Of a stretch of 64,000 nucleotides of DNA, positions 23,201-38,200 are shown one piece after another. Each line of letters starts with the position of its first letter. The stretch's first letter is position 1. The stretch covers positions 23,121,230 through 23,185,229 of the forward strand of contig CM041535.1 in NCBI GenBank assembly GCA_023238725.1, written 5' to 3'. This DNA is from Scortum barcoo (taxonomy: Eukaryota; Chordata; Actinopteri; Centrarchiformes; Terapontidae). The notes below the pieces were generated by a model. It did no database searches. It saw only the letters and a program-made list of their open reading frames with translations, and was not told the DNA's origin. Both the position numbers and the translations under genes were made by a program.

Positions 23201-26200
23201 TTCTGAGGGCGGCCCACTCACAGGATCCACTGCTAAAATAATTTAAGGGAGGGCAGCCCAGGGGAGCGTGTGCATTAAGCTTCCGAGAATAGAAGCATCA
23301 TTTCGCAGGTCAGCTCCCATGACCACACCCGCTTATGACAAAATGGTCTGTACCTCTGTGTTAAGAGCATCTGGGTCTGAAAGGCTGAATATTGACCAGA
23401 GTGCATTGTGGGTATTTTGGAGACTCCAAATAAAAACTGCAACATTATGCTTGAATAGGTCATCTAGACTGACATTATTTAAGGCTGGTAATGCATTTAT
23501 TTATCTTATTTGATCAAATATATACATGTATACTTAGACAGCAGTAACACATTTTGAATTTTATACATCCCTGTACCTTTTTTTAGATATAACAGAAAAT
23601 TGTAAGTGTTATATTTGATTCTTCGTTCATAATATTGCATTTGAATTTAGTCACTGCACAAATCTTTCCTCTATTTAGAAATGAAATGAGAGATAAAAAC
23701 AGTGTTTGAAGAATTGGTAATAACACGTGAGGAAGTTTGTGCTGTGACTGGACAGCTAATCTATAATAAAACCTTTTCATGGAAGAATGCAGTTCCTGGA
23801 AGTGCATCAGCGATGGCTGCCTCCTGCCTCCCCGGGGGTACTTTCGAAACAGGCGGTGATAACAACTGACCACAGTGATGAGTCTATTTAAAAGGCTGTT
23901 CGTTTTTATACGCAGTCTTTTCTGTCCGTCTTTCTGCCTCCCTTGCAGAACATTTTCTCTCACTGCATTGACGACCAGGTCTCAAACATGCGATGTTGCA
24001 AACTTTGTGTCTTAACCTTTCATACCAGAATACCAGAGCCAGCTGACAGCTTCTCCGTATGACTTAATAGTCCTCAAGTCCATCTTAATCAAACACATCT
24101 CATGCTTCCCTCTGAGTTTCTATATATCTTAGCATAACAGTCCCAGAGCCAGAATCAACAACTTATCATTTCCTCTTCCACAAATCAATCTGTCAGTGCG
24201 TATGTGTGCGCGCTTGTCGGGGCATACTTGTAATACATATGTATATGTATTTGGACAATGTAACAGGCTAGACTTTTCTGAGTTCATAGTACTCAAAAAT
24301 AATAATCTATCTTTTACTGAAGTTGCATTTTTAGATTCTGGCATTCAGGTCTTGTGGCTTTTTGATGCCACTATTATTTTATTGCTATTGTTATTTATAA
24401 GCACTTGTTAGGTTGGTACGCACCATTATACCAATGATGAACTTAGAGAAAAGAGGGGGATTACTGAAATATTTTCATCCCTCCATACTGCATGCTGACA
24501 GTTATGTGTTCCTACTGGTGAACTCACAGAGGCATTTCTGTCTTCACCGGTAATAGATCGACTAATCCCGTGTAAAAAGCCCTATCAGCCCCACACATGC
24601 CAAAACAGGAACCATGCTGAGATGAAAATCACACCTTAAAAACTCTCAGCACTCAGAAACGTTTACAGTTTTTCAGACATTTGTTCCCGTTGTAATTCAC
24701 TGTAGTTCAGCAAAGATCTTAGTAGTAGCTCACACCAGTCGAAAGGCTGCTCCAAAAACTTACGTTGGACAAAAGATTTCAAGTCACTAAATTAAAGGAC
24801 GCTAAATTAAAGGACATAATGATAAAATGTAAAATACACTGAAAGAATAATCTATAAAAGGGTATGGCACACAACAAACCTTCACAATTTATCCATCTCC
24901 TAATTTGTGCAGCATTTTTTTTAAAGGATGCTATTTTGGTGTAACTGGACTGAAGAGAATCATTTGAGGCCAGAAAACTTTTACGACTCTGGCAGACGAG
25001 CACAGCCAGGTCGTAACGCGCACTGCAGTGAATTCACAATGACGGGACTTGAATACCCTATTGTTTAATGCAGCTATAATGTATTTTCCACAGTAGCGGC
25101 TAATTTCCACCGTGTCTCCTCTGCCTTCTTCCCAGGATGACGGCCCCGCGGCTGGTATTATGTTTATTCATAAAAGTATTGGTTGACATATGGGGGCTGA
25201 TAGAAATAAAACTTTGTTGGCTGCAAGTTTAGAGTTTTTCTTAGTGTTTGCTCTTGATGCTTGGTTTGGACATTGTGCAGTGAAGCCTACAGGCAGCACA
25301 CAAGAGAAAAACTAGTGAGGAGAATATCTAAACCAGAGTAAAATTCTTAAACTAACATTTACAAATGTTTTTTGTTGGTTAGAGCTTGAATGAACCCTCA
25401 GTTTGTTCTATATCTTGAAGTGCAAGAGTAATCAGAGAGCTTGTTGTGGTCAGTTTACGTATTAAATAAAAAGTTAGTTAAAAGTATAATTCTCTCTGAG
25501 AAAAGACATCATCAACCTTGTCTTTCTAATTAATTGATAATCTTGCATGTGTTGCTCTGTTTGCAACGAAATTCGAAGGTATTGTGAATCAGCTGCTTTG
25601 ACCAGAAGTCTTTTTCATTCCCAGAGCCTCTGCATGAGTTATTAACCTCTGAGCTGCAAAACCCACTCGATTAAAACATAATTTCTTCAGAATATAGGAA
25701 AATAATTGTTGCTGTAACTCATTTTAATGCTTTTTTTCTTGCCAGCTTTCTTTTTTCAGGTGGTGACTATAGCGCGCCAATTAGAGCACATTGTAAACAA
25801 GTTAAACATGATATAACCTTTAACTTAAAACCAGCATTTTGGATTAATTACAGCCCCCTTTCAGCGGGTGCCACCGGTGACGCACAGCTAACTTACCGAG
25901 CGCTCATACGCAATAAGAACAATCCAGTCTTGTGCTCGTACGGCCGTCTCTCCTGGACGTGTGCTCACCAGCCCTGCCAATGTTCAGTCCCCCAGCACCG
26001 CCACGACAATCACATCATTGAGCACTGGCTGTGAATGCTGGCCTGTTCGCTTCGAGTTTCAGCAAAGAGCAGTGGCGCTTTTACAACGCAAAATATTGTC
26101 ATGTGGATTTTCGGCTCCCTCACTTCGTTTCCACGCAAAAGGAAAAATCTGCCCTCCAGTACATGTTTAATGGCTTCCAGCAGGTTTATTGTGACAGCGT

Positions 26201-29200
26201 CAGTGTTTATTTTGTCACTTTTCCTTGACCTGCCTTGTCCACTACTACTGACACTGCTTATGATATCTTGATTTCACCAAAATGACTAATGTATACCCCA
26301 CAGAGCAGTGTTGTTATAAAGGGATCCCTGATATATTTAATTTTTGTGCACAAGGAAAGGGGTAACACGATTCACATTTCTTCCAGCTGGGTTACTGTAC
26401 TCAACTGATATATGGGTGGCAGTAAAGTGCCAAAATAAAATGCAGAAACATCCCAGAGAAACCACAGAAGAAGAAGCCTGCGTGCAGGTGAGGAACATTT
26501 TCAGAAAAGCATGCAAAGGTTTCATGGGGAGGGAAATCTATTCAACATGTTTGTCAGACGTCAAGCAGACACACAATGCATTTTTGTGAGTAACACTAAA
26601 CGTCAAACTGAAACTTTTTTCTCCTCTCAGCCTCACATTTATTATCTTTATTTGACAACTCATCCATTGGATTACGAATAGACACGCCACGCTGACCTTT
26701 ACAGCACTCTGTTAGGATTTATCTTTATCATTGTTAGTGAAACAATTACTTAGAAAACCAATACCAGAGAAATCATGTGGTTTCTTCTTCTTTGATGATA
26801 TTATAATATCAGGAGAAGGCAGCTGGATCATAATAATGCTTATCAGCTTGTATCAGAGCTGGGTTATGCTTGGCTGCTTGTAAGTATGGCAGATCTCTTG
26901 GCCAGGTTCTCAAACTCGTGAGCAAAGATTTATGTGTAATATGTACAATGTGTCTTTGTGGGTTTGGCAGCTGTGGCCGAAGTGAGCTATCTATGGGAAC
27001 CCAATCCGATATGGCCCTTTCTTATTAAGGTTTTCTAGCATTAACATACAAGTCGGGGTGGTGATTATTAGACACCGGTGCGCACACAGCTCCGGGGGAC
27101 GAAACAGTTATTTTCAGATGCTTTCATTAGATTCAAAGTATGTGTGTGTTGGTGTGCCAGAGCAGGGATATGCGTGAGTGGGCACACATGCACATGTGCA
27201 AACACACGCCATGCATATACTGTTACAGGAATGTTCAATCATTTAGAGAGCCCTTAAAGAAGTTGCTGTAAAGCATTATATTGATTCGAAGTCCCAGTTG
27301 GAGCTCTACCTTTCTCTGTAAGGAATATGATCTCCACAGCCTGTATTGTACTCTCCATTCTCTACATTATATTGTTGTATCATGCATGACATATTCGCTC
27401 TGTAAAGCCTTTCTCAGGTTTTTGTGTTAATACATGACCAGCCTCCTGTAAGTTATGCTGTATGTTTCTATACATTTAGCAATGCAATGGGCACTAGATT
27501 GGGCTTTAGATTCTCTTGTCTGATCATCATTTTCAGGAACTTAACTCTTAACCTTCGAGCAACCAGTCTGCCAGCATCAGGCTGCGACCCAAAGACTCTT
27601 TGTAACAGCTGAAACAGAGCAGAGGATTATGTTGGATGAACACCGGATTTAGTTTCAGGTATTTCCATGATGCAGCTGACAGAGGTGCATGATTTACTTC
27701 ATTCAGGGGCATAAATTATAAATGAAACACGGCCTAAGACAGTTTACTACGTGTTGCTGATGGATCAAACAGTTAGGCTGAGGTGATGTCTGCCCCTTGC
27801 TTCAGTCTCAGGCCCCTTCTTTCTCCTTGAACCTTTTTCCTTCTCCGTCTCAGTACCACCTTCATAAATTTCAAGCCAACCCATCCACTGTCTCACATCT
27901 GTCAGACTCTTGATAAAGCTCTTTTTTTTGTTGTTGTCGTTGTTTTGCTGCTTACTGTGTTGCTGAGAGATTAGAGTGCCGTAACTTTCGTGCTATTTTG
28001 CTGCACGTTTCATTTTTACGTTCTTCTCTGGTTATGAATGAGGAGCTCGCCAAAAAAAGGGTAATGTTTTTGATAAAAAATTATATTGGTAGGAAAATAT
28101 TACGCCGGGCTTCTCTGACTGTTTTTCCTAATTACATTTTTCTGCTCCCAGATGGGAAATTTCACAGAACAGGAACACTTCTCATCCCGTGCTGCGCGGT
28201 CACAGTAAAGGACAAACCTGTTGTTCGCAGCTGGTCCTGAAGCTGCAAGATCTGAGTGAAGTAAATACTTCTGAAGGCTGACATATGGAAGCAAATTTTT
28301 GTGGATGTTTGAGCCACAAGGAACAATCTAGGTATTTGTGTGTCCTGCTCTCTGCGTTTCAGTCGTTGCGTGATGTGAACCATCTGCCTGTCATCTCTGT
28401 CACTCCCTGTGCTGAAAGCAGGCATTGTTCGGAGCACTCAGACTGGTCAGTGTATGTTCAAACCAGACAATGTTTCAGCACTCCAACAAGCCTTTACTGC
28501 CGTGTGTTGGAACCAGATTTTTTTTTCAAACCACTTAAATCAGACAGCTCATGTGTTGAAAACTGACGTTGTTGGAAGCATAATTGCAAGTTCATCTGTG
28601 AAGGCTTTAACAGGCCGCATGTGCTTTTCTCATTCTTTTGAACAAGTGTTGACACGAGTTTTGACCTTTTTACTTGTGCACGAATATATAATGAGGTAGG
28701 GGAAGTTTACCACAAAGGCTGAAAAGGCTGATGTTGAAAATACCAGGAGAAAATCAGGAATGCTGTAAAAAGCACCTGAAAGCAGACACCAGTTTTTGGA
28801 AATTGTGATTGCATAAATCATTGGTTTGTTTTTTGCCATCTACTACTTGAAAGATACAGACACTGATGTATTATACCCTTATATGCGTGGTAAATTTCTT
28901 TTAAGAAATGCAACTAGCAGAGCAACATTACCATTTACTAGCAGTCATGGTGTCCTCCCAAGAAGAACGACAGCATCTGCTCCAATAGCAAGTACCTAAA
29001 GAAAAACTTCATGCTGAAATGGCTTTATTATGAGTCCTGTTTCCCGACCGACACTCTACGTTGTTTTCTTTTAGCCACGAACATGATCGTTCTCTAACTT
29101 TAACCATGTGCTTATTATTGTGACAATGACAATAAAGGTCTCCTAATTTTAACTAAGTGGTAAGGTACCCAAACCAAGATGTTTTTTTTTCCAACCTATT

Positions 29201-32200
29201 TCAATCCAAGCCATAATTAACCAAAGTCTGACTGAGCTCGTTCTGTACCTGAACCTAACCAAAGCGTGACCACAGCGCTGTCATATTATCAAACTGATTT
29301 ATTTTTCAACAGTGATTTATAATGCGTTTTGTAAGGCACAAGCAATTATGTTGCCCTGCCGATAGAGGCGTCTCACAAACAATGTGCTTTGTAGTTTAAT
29401 TTAGAGGTCTTGTTTGTTTCTGGCCACAGGATTGATGAGAGGTGGTTTGTAATTTTCTGTGTCTCTATTACCACGAGCAACTCGGTTTGCATTACATGTG
29501 AGAAGGAAATCTTTATTTGAGCCTAACGGCGGACCTTTTGTGTCTCTGCAAACATTTCCAAACAAGGATTTGAACAAAAGGTTTTTATGGCCACTTTGTT
29601 CTCTTCAGTGTAAATTCACTGTTTGAAGTCCAGGTCAGTAAGAACTGAGGTGAAAGGGAAGTTTTAACTATGTATTTTAACTATGTATTTTATTTGCTTC
29701 TTTGTTAGGATGTTTGTGTCAGAGTTTCATCAGAGGGCAGATTCCCGGAAGGTTATTAATATACGTCGTGGTCAAGTGTTAAAGGACGTCCCTGCACATG
29801 TGGAGCTGTCAGAGAGCACGCCTGATAAAACAGCATGAATGTACATACATGCACTGTAGGTGTGTGTGTGTGTGTGTGTGTGTCCTCTGCCAGTGGATAT
29901 GTGCAGAGTGTTAAAGCTGCTGTTTTCTGTCAGGGCCCCAGCAACAGAGCCATAAATCAAACACCCTGGGAAACTCGGAGTGTTTGGCTTGTTGCATCGA
30001 CAGATTATTTAGATTTCTGTTTCTGATTTTCGCAATGATTTGTTGTGCTCCCTTTGATATGAAAATCAAAACTACTTTGGGCTCTGAAGTCTTTTTAATC
30101 ACGGTGATTGAAAACAAATGTTTGCTTTTGGAAACGGATTTCCCAGCAGCACGAACAATTTCTCTTGATTTATATGGAATTAGGACGTACAGATTAAATA
30201 CTTCCAGTACATATTAAAAAATAAGTCTGCTGTATTTCCTCCTGTCAGTTGAACGCTGTTGTATGGATGCAGGTCACTTGAATGCAAAAGGAGGCAGAGC
30301 GGTGTTGTGTATGAGAGAAAGAGAAGGGGCTGTATGTGTGTAGGGGGCAGGAAAAGCACTAATTGGGGGGAAAACATATAATTGAACATTTTGTGGTGAG
30401 CATTTGGTCCATAACCGTGCCAAAGTGGTTAGCATGAATACGCCCCCTTGAAATGGCTCAAAGTGTACGCGGAAGAAAGAGCTCACTGATTCAAAGTGCC
30501 CAGTGGCGGTGTTTTCTCCTTTCCCTCCGTCTCTCCCTTCCTTTCCATCCACACAGTTCTTAATCAGTGTCAAGTCGAACCCTCATTACCTTCTTCTTCC
30601 TGCTCTCCGTGGTTGTGAGTGCTGGTGAGTGATGTTGCGTGTGTTGGGCTAATATGACTATAAAAGGTTGGGGCCGCCAAGCCTTAACACTAATCCGGGT
30701 GCCTGAGCCTCTTTTATTAGCCCTGCCTGTGTCTGTCTGTCTTTGTGTGTGTGTGTGAGAGAGAGAGACAAAGATAGAGGCAAAGGAAACAGACTCTGAG
30801 GGGGGGCGTAACACACCAAAGACGTCTAAACCCCCATGACGCTCTCTCATCCTCGACTGTCGGTTCTCGTTCGGCAGAAACATGTTTTTCTTGTGGACGT
30901 GGCGAATTCAACGATGCTGATGGATGGCGGGTGAGAGAGCGAGAGCCACTTCAGAGCTAGAGCGGCCACAAAAGTGGTCTGTGTGCATGTGTGTGTTCAG
31001 TGAAGTGGTCTGTGTGGTCCTTTTTCACGGTGTCCAAAGAAACAAATGACCTCACTCCCCTTTGGACACAGTTGGAGTCTCTGTGTGACCAAGAATGGTC
31101 AAAATCACAGCTGCAAGGAAGGACCTTAACAATATCAAATATCACATTTTATTAATAATACAACAAGCACACAAAAACAAATTTATTTTATTGCTTATAC
31201 TTTTGTGTTACAAAAAATATATCAATATCATGACAGAAATACCTTCACATAAGTCTCAGATAAACTGTTTCAGCGTCATGGGAAAAAGACAAGAGATCAG
31301 TGTTTTACATCCTACGCACATTTCCTAATTTGTCACCGTCCTCAGCCCTCTGATAAGAGTGGCTCTGGTTTAAATGACGCATGCTGCCACAGTGTGTCGG
31401 CCTGTCTGTAAATGAAAGGTAGCTGTGAGTTAAAGACAGTAATACAAACCCCAATAACAGATACTAATACAGCATTTTAGGTCTGTCAGAAACAAACAAA
31501 CAAGTCCCCCAACGTGATATTTCTGCAGGGTACAACATTATGGAAAATTATATCATATATCACTAATTTTATGTCACCCTTACTTAAATAATTTAAGATA
31601 ATATGTCTCACCTGTATAAATGTACTGGAATGAAACTTTAACTCAACCAAGAGGGAAACATGGCTAGGTTCAACACACATAAATAGAACACATAATTACA
31701 CATTTAATCGAATTTCATTTTATTTTGGTGTGGACTCGGGCCCACTTGTGTGCCTGCTAAGTGCTTAGTTGCCTCGCAACTGTTCTCGCAAACACTTATT
31801 TACCAAATATGTTCAGCATTGCTCACAAATAGACGGACAACAGCACCATTTAAGGGCGTGGAAAATGTTACAGTTGTTCCCCTCAGCGTAATTATAATTA
31901 TATACTTAACATTACTATCAAGACCAGAATCGATACAGAACATTTGTGCATGCTGAACAGCAGCGTTGGTATTAAAAACAAGCCCCGCTGTTCAACATGA
32001 GTTCCTTTGTGTGGCTTCAATCTGTTTCAAATTAACCAGCTTCCCTCAGAGTGGAAGTGAAGCAATTAAACTTTGTTTGGATGCAGATATTTAAAGCATA
32101 CCTCAAAAATCATGGAAGACTCTAAGAGGCAGAGAGACAAGAGAAACGGGGTGTATGCGTTTTTTATGATGCGTGCAAACTAAGAGATGTCTGGCCTTTA

Positions 32201-35200
32201 ATTGCTGTTTCCTCAAAGCCAATAAAAGTGGTATGCGTCTACACCATGTAGCGTCCCATTAGCTATTTGTCACCTTTTTAACTGCATTTTGTGCGGAGTA
32301 TAATGGAATAATTGCTTTTTACGGGGACTAGATCCACTTAATCTTCATTGCAACAGAAAACTGTGGGTCGAGATAAGCTTCATTTTTCTGCTTACAGAAG
32401 CAGACGTTACAAAACACCAACCTCTTAGTTACTTCGCCGCCAATATATGGTTCTAGACTCTGTTCTGTAGACTCAACTTTTAATATACAGGAGACAAAGT
32501 TGTTAATAAAAATCTATCTTCCACTTCTTATTGCTGCACTGCGATTTTAATTCTGCGACCCAACATGTGTTCAGAAGGTCATTTGTGGCCATTTGGCTTT
32601 CTGAAACATTTTCAGTGCATGTATGTTATTAAAATCTTAAAAAAAAAAATCATTTCACTCTGTTTTAAAGGTCATTAAACCACCTACTAGTAAGAAATAG
32701 CTACATACAGTAGTGGAGTGCATTATGTCTGCAGTCTTTTTTTCTCACACGCTGTGGTTAGGAGACCTTGTGAACTTGTCTTTTCCCTAACAAGCTGTAA
32801 GCCCAGTATGACAGCAGGTCATAAAGAAAGGTAACTCCAAGATGAAGGCTCCGGTTATTGGACATGCATCAGTGAGTGTACAGTAGACCCTCCATCATGT
32901 GGTGGAGGACCAGGCCTTTCATTAGCCTTGCCCAAATGCTTCTGTAATGGAATGGATCCATAAATCCTGCGATAAATACAGAGTGACCGTGTACACATCA
33001 CCTTGACCCGCCCACCCGCTTAAAAATCCTGACTGTAATTTTTGCTGTTTACGTAGGTGATTTAAGCTGTTTGTGGGGTTTTTTTTTTTGTGTTTCCACA
33101 GCTGACGGATGGCGGGAAGGCGGCCAAAGGCGGGATTGCCGTCGGAGACATGGTCCTGTCTATCGACGGCATCGCCACGGAGGGCATGAACCACCTGGAG
33201 GCTCAGAACAAGATCAAGAGCTGCACCGGCAACCTCAGCCTCACCCTGCAGAAGTAAGCCGTGAGCATCTGTGTGTCTGTGTGTGTAGTCTTAAAGCCGA
33301 GCCACTTCACTTTACGTTTGATTTAAGGCGCAAACGTGAGTGGGAAGCCATTAATCTCCGTGACAACACAGGATCCACACAGCCCCTTTCAAACATTCCC
33401 AAACAACCTGTCTCTGCGTCAGATTTAAAGTCCACGGTCCCCCTTTCAACTCCAGACGTCCCGCATGCAGGCAGATGTTCGCTGTTGTTGCAGGAGTTAA
33501 TCTTGGCTCGCACACACTCCGACGGCATTAGTTCTGCCTGATATCCCGTTCCCCCGGGACGGAGGAATAACTGAAATCACAGCGAGAGCATCGCACATGT
33601 GGACGACCACCTCTTACCCAAAGCTTACTCCTCACTATCTGGTGGAATCCTGCTGTACAGTTGAGCTGATTTATCACAAGCATTTGGGATACCGTGTGTG
33701 TGTGTATGTGTGTGTTTCTGTGTGTGTGTGTCTGGCTTTATTTTGGTTCTCATGTGGTTTGAATTGTCTGGTTCTTTGGCAGCACTTGTAGGCATGTGTG
33801 TGTTTTTGCTTAAACACTGTGAGATGTTCAGGGCTCCTACAGTACACTTGTCCTTTCGGATTCGAGATCACGAAAGACGATGTAGATTTACAGCGTACAG
33901 CGCACGCAGGGGGTAACATGAGGAAGGTTGCGCCACACGCGAAAACGACCGAAGTAATAAAATTCCCAGTGTTGTTTCTTGTTGTGTGTGTTTGGCTGTC
34001 TGTCTTTATCTGTGTCTGCATGTCTGGATTTCACATTCTGTACCCCTTGATGACTTATCATCTTTCTCCTAGCCCTCCCCTCATCGGAGGCCAACCGAGC
34101 ATGTCCTCTAATTTGCATCCAAATGATGACAGACTGGAGATGTTTGCTTTTGGTCGAGTGGCTGAGAACACATACTGTAATACCACAGGGCCTGCGATAA
34201 TTCAAGGTTGGCGGGCAGGTTCCTGTGAAAGAGAGACCTGCGATCAAACAGAGTTTTTTTTCTTTCTTTAGTCTTAGAATAACAACTTTGCTGAAGGTTA
34301 TCAATGGAGTCCTTGTTCTGATGGATGTTATTTTACACCGAAGAAGGTCAACAAGTTTCGCTGTCAACAACGGGGAAGATATACAACCGACAGGCCCACC
34401 GAAGCCGAGATAGTTTTTGCAGGGAACAGAAGCAGTCGCTTGATTCATACTCTCGAGCTATTTCAATCATACAGTCTCAGCATATTGATAAAGCATCACA
34501 AAAGGTTTCGCACTGATTGATTTTTATAATAACTCATTGAAAACAGGTCAGGGCGAGTGTAGTTTGTATTGAGAATGGATCTCAGCCCTGGCTCGTGGTT
34601 CATATAGTGGACGCAATCTGCATCTGCTTATATAGTTTGTCTCCCTAAAGCTGCATTAAAACACTTGGATGAGACGACTAATAGATTCAACATTTCTGCA
34701 CTTCATCTAAGGTTTGGCCTATGGACGATGATATGAGCGTGGCGCTTTCCAAGACTCCTCCTCACATGACTATAACCTTAAAACAGAGCAGTTGTGATAA
34801 GCGGCTCCTAAGGCCGAACAAACAAAGGAAAGACTGATGAGTACAGGCGATGAGACTTGAAGTTGCAGTGAGGTCCAAAAATCACACCTTCAATAATCGT
34901 TTATCGCCACGGGTGCCGCGAAAGACAATGAAATGAAAAACTTCAAGATTATAACTTAAGCTGTGACATTAATTTGGATTATAATTTTGGCAAGAGAAAA
35001 ACAAGCTTAAAACAAAATGTAACATTACTTAATTACTTAAGGGGAAAAAATGAAAAGCCAATGAAAGTGTCTTTTTGTAAAATCAAATGGTGATCAATCC
35101 TTTTGACAGTCATTACCTTAGGAACCACTCAATCACAAGATACCACGACCTGAAGCATACCCTGCTTTGTTGTCTATTTTACTCTAAATGATTTGAAAAT

Positions 35201-38200
35201 GAACATCATGAAGTTTTCTCATAAGCTCACATAAAATCAGTCTTCTTTTTTGCTAACAGTGGAGTTTCCCCCTGCTGGTCATTAGAAGTAATGCAGGTTT
35301 AAGGGGCACGTCTGCATATAGTCCTTATTTAGACCCTGTTTATACAGTCTGTGCAGACAACCTGTTGTTTTTATGGTGAATTGTTTGTACAGATTAAACA
35401 AATGTGATTTAAAATATTATTTGGTGAGATTTAGAGGTGTTTTTTTTCTATTTAGCTTGTGGCGGTATCAATCTTGTCTTGTATCTCTCAACAAGAAGCT
35501 GAATAAGCAAATTTGTCATTATTCCTTAAATGCTCATTAAATCTTTTTTCACTATTAATGTTTTCCAACTGTAGCGAGAAGTATAAATGGCAGAGACTTT
35601 TGCTTCCAATTACTTCATTAAGGCGCCAACAGAGCTTGCAAGTGCCCGTCGAGCTGAACAAATCTCATGTAAGGGTGCGCTCGTTTGGGGCACCAGTTAT
35701 AGGATTATCTGTTTGGCATCGCTCCGTGTCTGTGGCAGACGTCAGCCCTTGAAGGGTTGATCCGTGCCCTATTGGAAACACATGGAGCGGCTTGTTTCAT
35801 TAAGTGACAGTATTATATTATTAAGGCGGTGTGACCAGGCACCCACAAAGGGGACAGCCGGCTCCAGCCTCTGCTTTACTGGGACACTTTGGGGTCAAGA
35901 AGACTGACAATAGTCCTCTTCTCCAGACTCCATTTACAATAAGAAATAAGATCAGAGTCTCAAGGTTTCTGTCTGTTTGTTGCTTGGCATTCATTGGCAC
36001 CGTGAGTTTGACACACTGTATATTCCCTCGGTGTCACGCCTGGGTCAACATCTGGGATTTAATGGGTTTACATGCGTAATGGAAAGAACCAATCTCACCC
36101 CTTGTTTCTGTTGGTTTTTTTTTTTTTTATAGCCGTCGCTCGCTTCTCCTTTCAGTTTTCCTCTCTGCCTGCGCTTTTTTGATCGGGTTTGTCACCGGGT
36201 CAGATGGCGAAAGGAATGATAACAGCGAGGAGGTACGGCGAGATGTTAACAATGCATGTGGCGTCTGTGTGTGTGTGTATTTTAAAAAGGAGACAGGTTG
36301 TTATTTCTTTTCCAAATAAAGGGGTGATGGGGAGAAGAGATGGACAGCAGATGTGTGAGGGACAAGGGAAGGAGAAGCAGTTTTTTTTTCTACAGGCTGA
36401 CATAAAGCTTTGTCCTCTACAGTTGTTTTTAAGGGAGATACAGCAGATACAAAGAGTCCAAATGATCCTGGCACTGACCCACCTCTCCGGGATTTATTAA
36501 GTGAGAAGATGGGCCAGATAAATGCATGATTGCAAACACCATGGTTACCAGAGTAATCATCACACACCAGCATCCATTTAGCTGTCTGTGAGTCTGTGAG
36601 ACTGCAGTGGAAAAAATATCACAGCAGAGCGAGCGGCTCTGACACTGCAGGTAACAGGTGCCAAAGCAACATCAGGTTGAGTTTGTTGTTTCCATTCACT
36701 GCAGCCCAGATCGGCCGGTTTGAACCGATTCGAGCGACACAAAGGCAGCTTTCAGAGTTCAAATGAGCAACAACAGATCTGTGCATTATTAAAAGAAAAA
36801 AGAAAAAAAAATCACTTTGATGAGCAGCAGATTAAAGATGGCTTTGATTTTCTGTGGCTCATTTTACAGAATCTTGCTTCAGATTTTTGATGTAGGTTCT
36901 GGCACTCGCCCTATCAAACTGGTTCCCCTGTTAAACAAAGGGTCTGAAAAAAGTACATCACAGAGGTTTTGTATTGAGAAACAGATCTCAAATACATCAA
37001 AGGCTGTTTTATCAGCTCCGTTCATCCAGGAATGATCCCTCTTTTATTCTTTTACTGATTTTTTTTTTTAACTAACAAAGATTAAAGAAATACTTTACAG
37101 TTTTAATAGCTTCCATCTGCCTCACTTAGGAAGACCAGCGCACATGCGTGTTGTTCACGATTCCAGTCAGTTTCACCCCTACATCTCAGCATATAGGGCT
37201 GAACTATCTTTAGCTACGGCAGCATGTGTCTGGCTATGTAGTGTGTAAATTGAATTACATGGCTGTAAGTCTGTCACTTTATCACTTTATCGCAGTGTGA
37301 GCGACTGAGTGAGAGATTCTGCAGGCTTTCAAAGATCAGTATCATCAGCATCACATACAGTGAGTCAGATAATTGTTTAAAACTGCCAATCAGCCTCTTT
37401 TTGTGTACAGTATATGTAAAACAGGTTACACTGAGGCCGGTTTCTTTCTTTCCCGCAGAACTGGAATAGCAGAAAGGAAATAAATAGAAATGGTGACATG
37501 TTTGTTTCTTTTTTTTTTTTTTACTTAACATTGTGATCTATGGCTGAGTTTTTCTTCTGTCTAGGAATGCACTCTGTATTGTTAATAATAGCTCTCAAAA
37601 TACAAACTTTTGGTTCATGACTTTTTGAGCCTTCGCCCATTTGTCAAAGAGCGTCGACTATGTGTATGTGTGTGTGTGTGCAGCTCTCCAGCTAAGAGAG
37701 TGAGGTTTGAATACTGAAAGAAGCAGGAACAGGAAAGAAGGGAGGATGGAAAAAGTCAAAGGAAGACAAGGGAGGCAAATGGAGGAAGCATCGCGGCGTG
37801 GAGATGAAAGAGAGACTCATAAACAGTGATGGAGATGGATTCTCCAAGGCCGACAGCTCCTGATCGACCTGGTTGACATCTGCAGTTTCTGTAAACCGTG
37901 GATCATCCTGCCTGATGGCACCAGGCGAGAATGTTAAAACATCACTGCTCAATGTTTAGATTCATAGATATCCATAAAGTTTTACTGTGATTACTTATGC
38001 ACAGCTGTGGAAAAACTGCAGGCGGGTTTCTGGGAACTTCTCTTTTCAATGGGCGATTTTTTTCCGTTTTTTTATCTTCAGTGTTAAACTGAATTCAATT
38101 TCATGAGACCTAGAAAAACAACGAGTATCTTGTTAGACAGACAGACAGATGGACGGACGGTTTAACTACGAGGGAGATATCAGACACATGTGGAGCACAT

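Larger units (their letters stand above)
20201..33101 (+). other. pdlim5 intron 2
   Basis: 12.9-kb intron. It contains dispersed short repeats, several short (GT)/(CA) runs and many meaningless open frames. No extra exon matching the PDZ-LIM family is recognised. Perfect CArG-type decamers occur at chance frequency and are not called. Confidence 0.7.
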